Assembly (NCBI GenBank): GCA_031270585.1
Contig: JAISXK010000084.1
Coordinates: forward strand, 1 to 12,521
DNA: 12,521 nucleotides
Reading direction: 5' to 3'
Source: Clostridiales bacterium
GTDB taxonomy: Bacteria > Bacillota > Clostridia > Christensenellales > CAG-138
Below are positions 12,261 through 12,521 of the stretch, piece after piece. The notes below the pieces were generated by a model. The model was not told the DNA's origin, made no database searches, and saw only the letters and a program-made list of their open reading frames with translations. Both the position numbers and the translations under genes were made by a program. Within the stretch, counting starts at the first letter, position 1. Each line of letters opens with the position of its first letter.

Positions 12261-12521
12261 ATGCTGCTTTCTAAAATGTGCGAAGGGCTGGAATACCGGC
12301 TGGCTGGTGAGGATCTCGATATAGAGACGCTTCACTACGATTCGCGCAAAGTTGTGCCGGGCTGCATGTTCTGTTGCATAGTCGGTACATTTTCCGATGG
12401 TCACGTATACGCGATACAAGCGGTGGAAAAGGGGGCCTTCTGCCTGCTCGTGGAGCAGCAACTGCCGCTCAAGGTGCCGCAGGTCGTGGTGAAAAATACG
12501 AGAAAAGCCATGGCGCATATG
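12261..12521 (+). CDS. murE: UDP-N-acetylmuramoyl-tripeptide synthetase MurE, partial (N-terminal 87 residues)
   Basis: MurE adds the third amino acid (diaminopimelate or lysine) to UDP-MurNAc-L-Ala-D-Glu in the cytoplasm. Only the N-terminal domain is in the window. It shows the family signature HYDSRKVVPGCMF (25-37), then GTFSDGH (42-48), AVEKGA (54-59) and the strand and helix PQVVVKNTRKAMA (73-85). The YDSRKV pattern, which binds the uracil side of the substrate, is typical of MurE and fits the position after the division PBP; MurF is less likely. The ATPase and ligase domains, and therefore the residues that choose diaminopimelate or lysine, lie beyond the end. The ATG at 12261 has a good ribosome binding site (GGGAGAG). 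Two Cys in CMFCCIV replace residues that are commonly Leu, Phe and Val, without obvious effect. Confidence 0.9.
   Translation, partial: MLLSKMCEGLEYRLAGEDLDIETLHYDSRKVVPGCMFCCIVGTFSDGHVYAIQAVEKGAFCLLVEQQLPLKVPQVVVKNTRKAMAHM

Noticed and set aside
1..12521. CRISPR array, tRNA, rRNA, phage or defence genes
   Set aside because: No regularly spaced repeats, cloverleaf, rRNA segment or defence-type domain was seen. Apart from the left edge, the genes are conserved housekeeping genes.

Overview
The window looks like chromosomal DNA of a GC-rich, probably spore-forming Bacillota (Clostridia-type) bacterium. The evidence is the pair lonB-lonA followed by ysxC, then the start of a division and cell-wall (dcw) cluster in the order mraZ-rsmH-ftsL-class B PBP with PASTA domains-murE, with sigma-A-type promoters and GGAGG-type ribosome binding sites. 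The genus cannot be read from the sequence; a Christensenella-like lineage is only a guess.

Left edge (1-848): an AT-rich accessory segment on the minus strand. It holds the 5' part of a Rossmann-type protein that runs off the window, and a 282-bp mobile-element remnant bounded by a perfect 15-bp inverted repeat. The remnant carries a transposase gene reduced to an in-frame fusion of its N- and C-terminal ends, resembling the IS1595/ISXO2 group. About 400 bases follow with no convincing gene.

Protein quality control and GTPase block (1214-6150): membrane-anchored LonB with a forespore-like -10 element, then LonA with its own sigma-A promoter and a TTG start, then YsxC/EngB whose start overlaps the lonA stop. 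A doubtful 47-codon ORF lies between the two lon genes.

Middle block (6163-7487): a strong sigma-A promoter, a double zinc-ribbon protein with a very acidic tail, and a metallophosphoesterase of the COG1768 type.

Division and wall block (7727-12521): phased A-tracts and a 10-bp-periodic repeat over a near-consensus promoter lead into mraZ, rsmH (4-nt overlap), an FtsL-like protein with a repeated acidic tail, and one class B penicillin-binding protein with two PASTA domains. murE follows behind a structured leader with its own possible promoter and is cut by the window end.

Most of the window is a conserved housekeeping region, and no clearly new multi-gene system is visible. The points most worth a second look are the miniature IS derivative, the candidate MraZ operator, the start and promoter of lonA, the forespore-like element before lonB, the FtsL tail repeats, and the murE leader.
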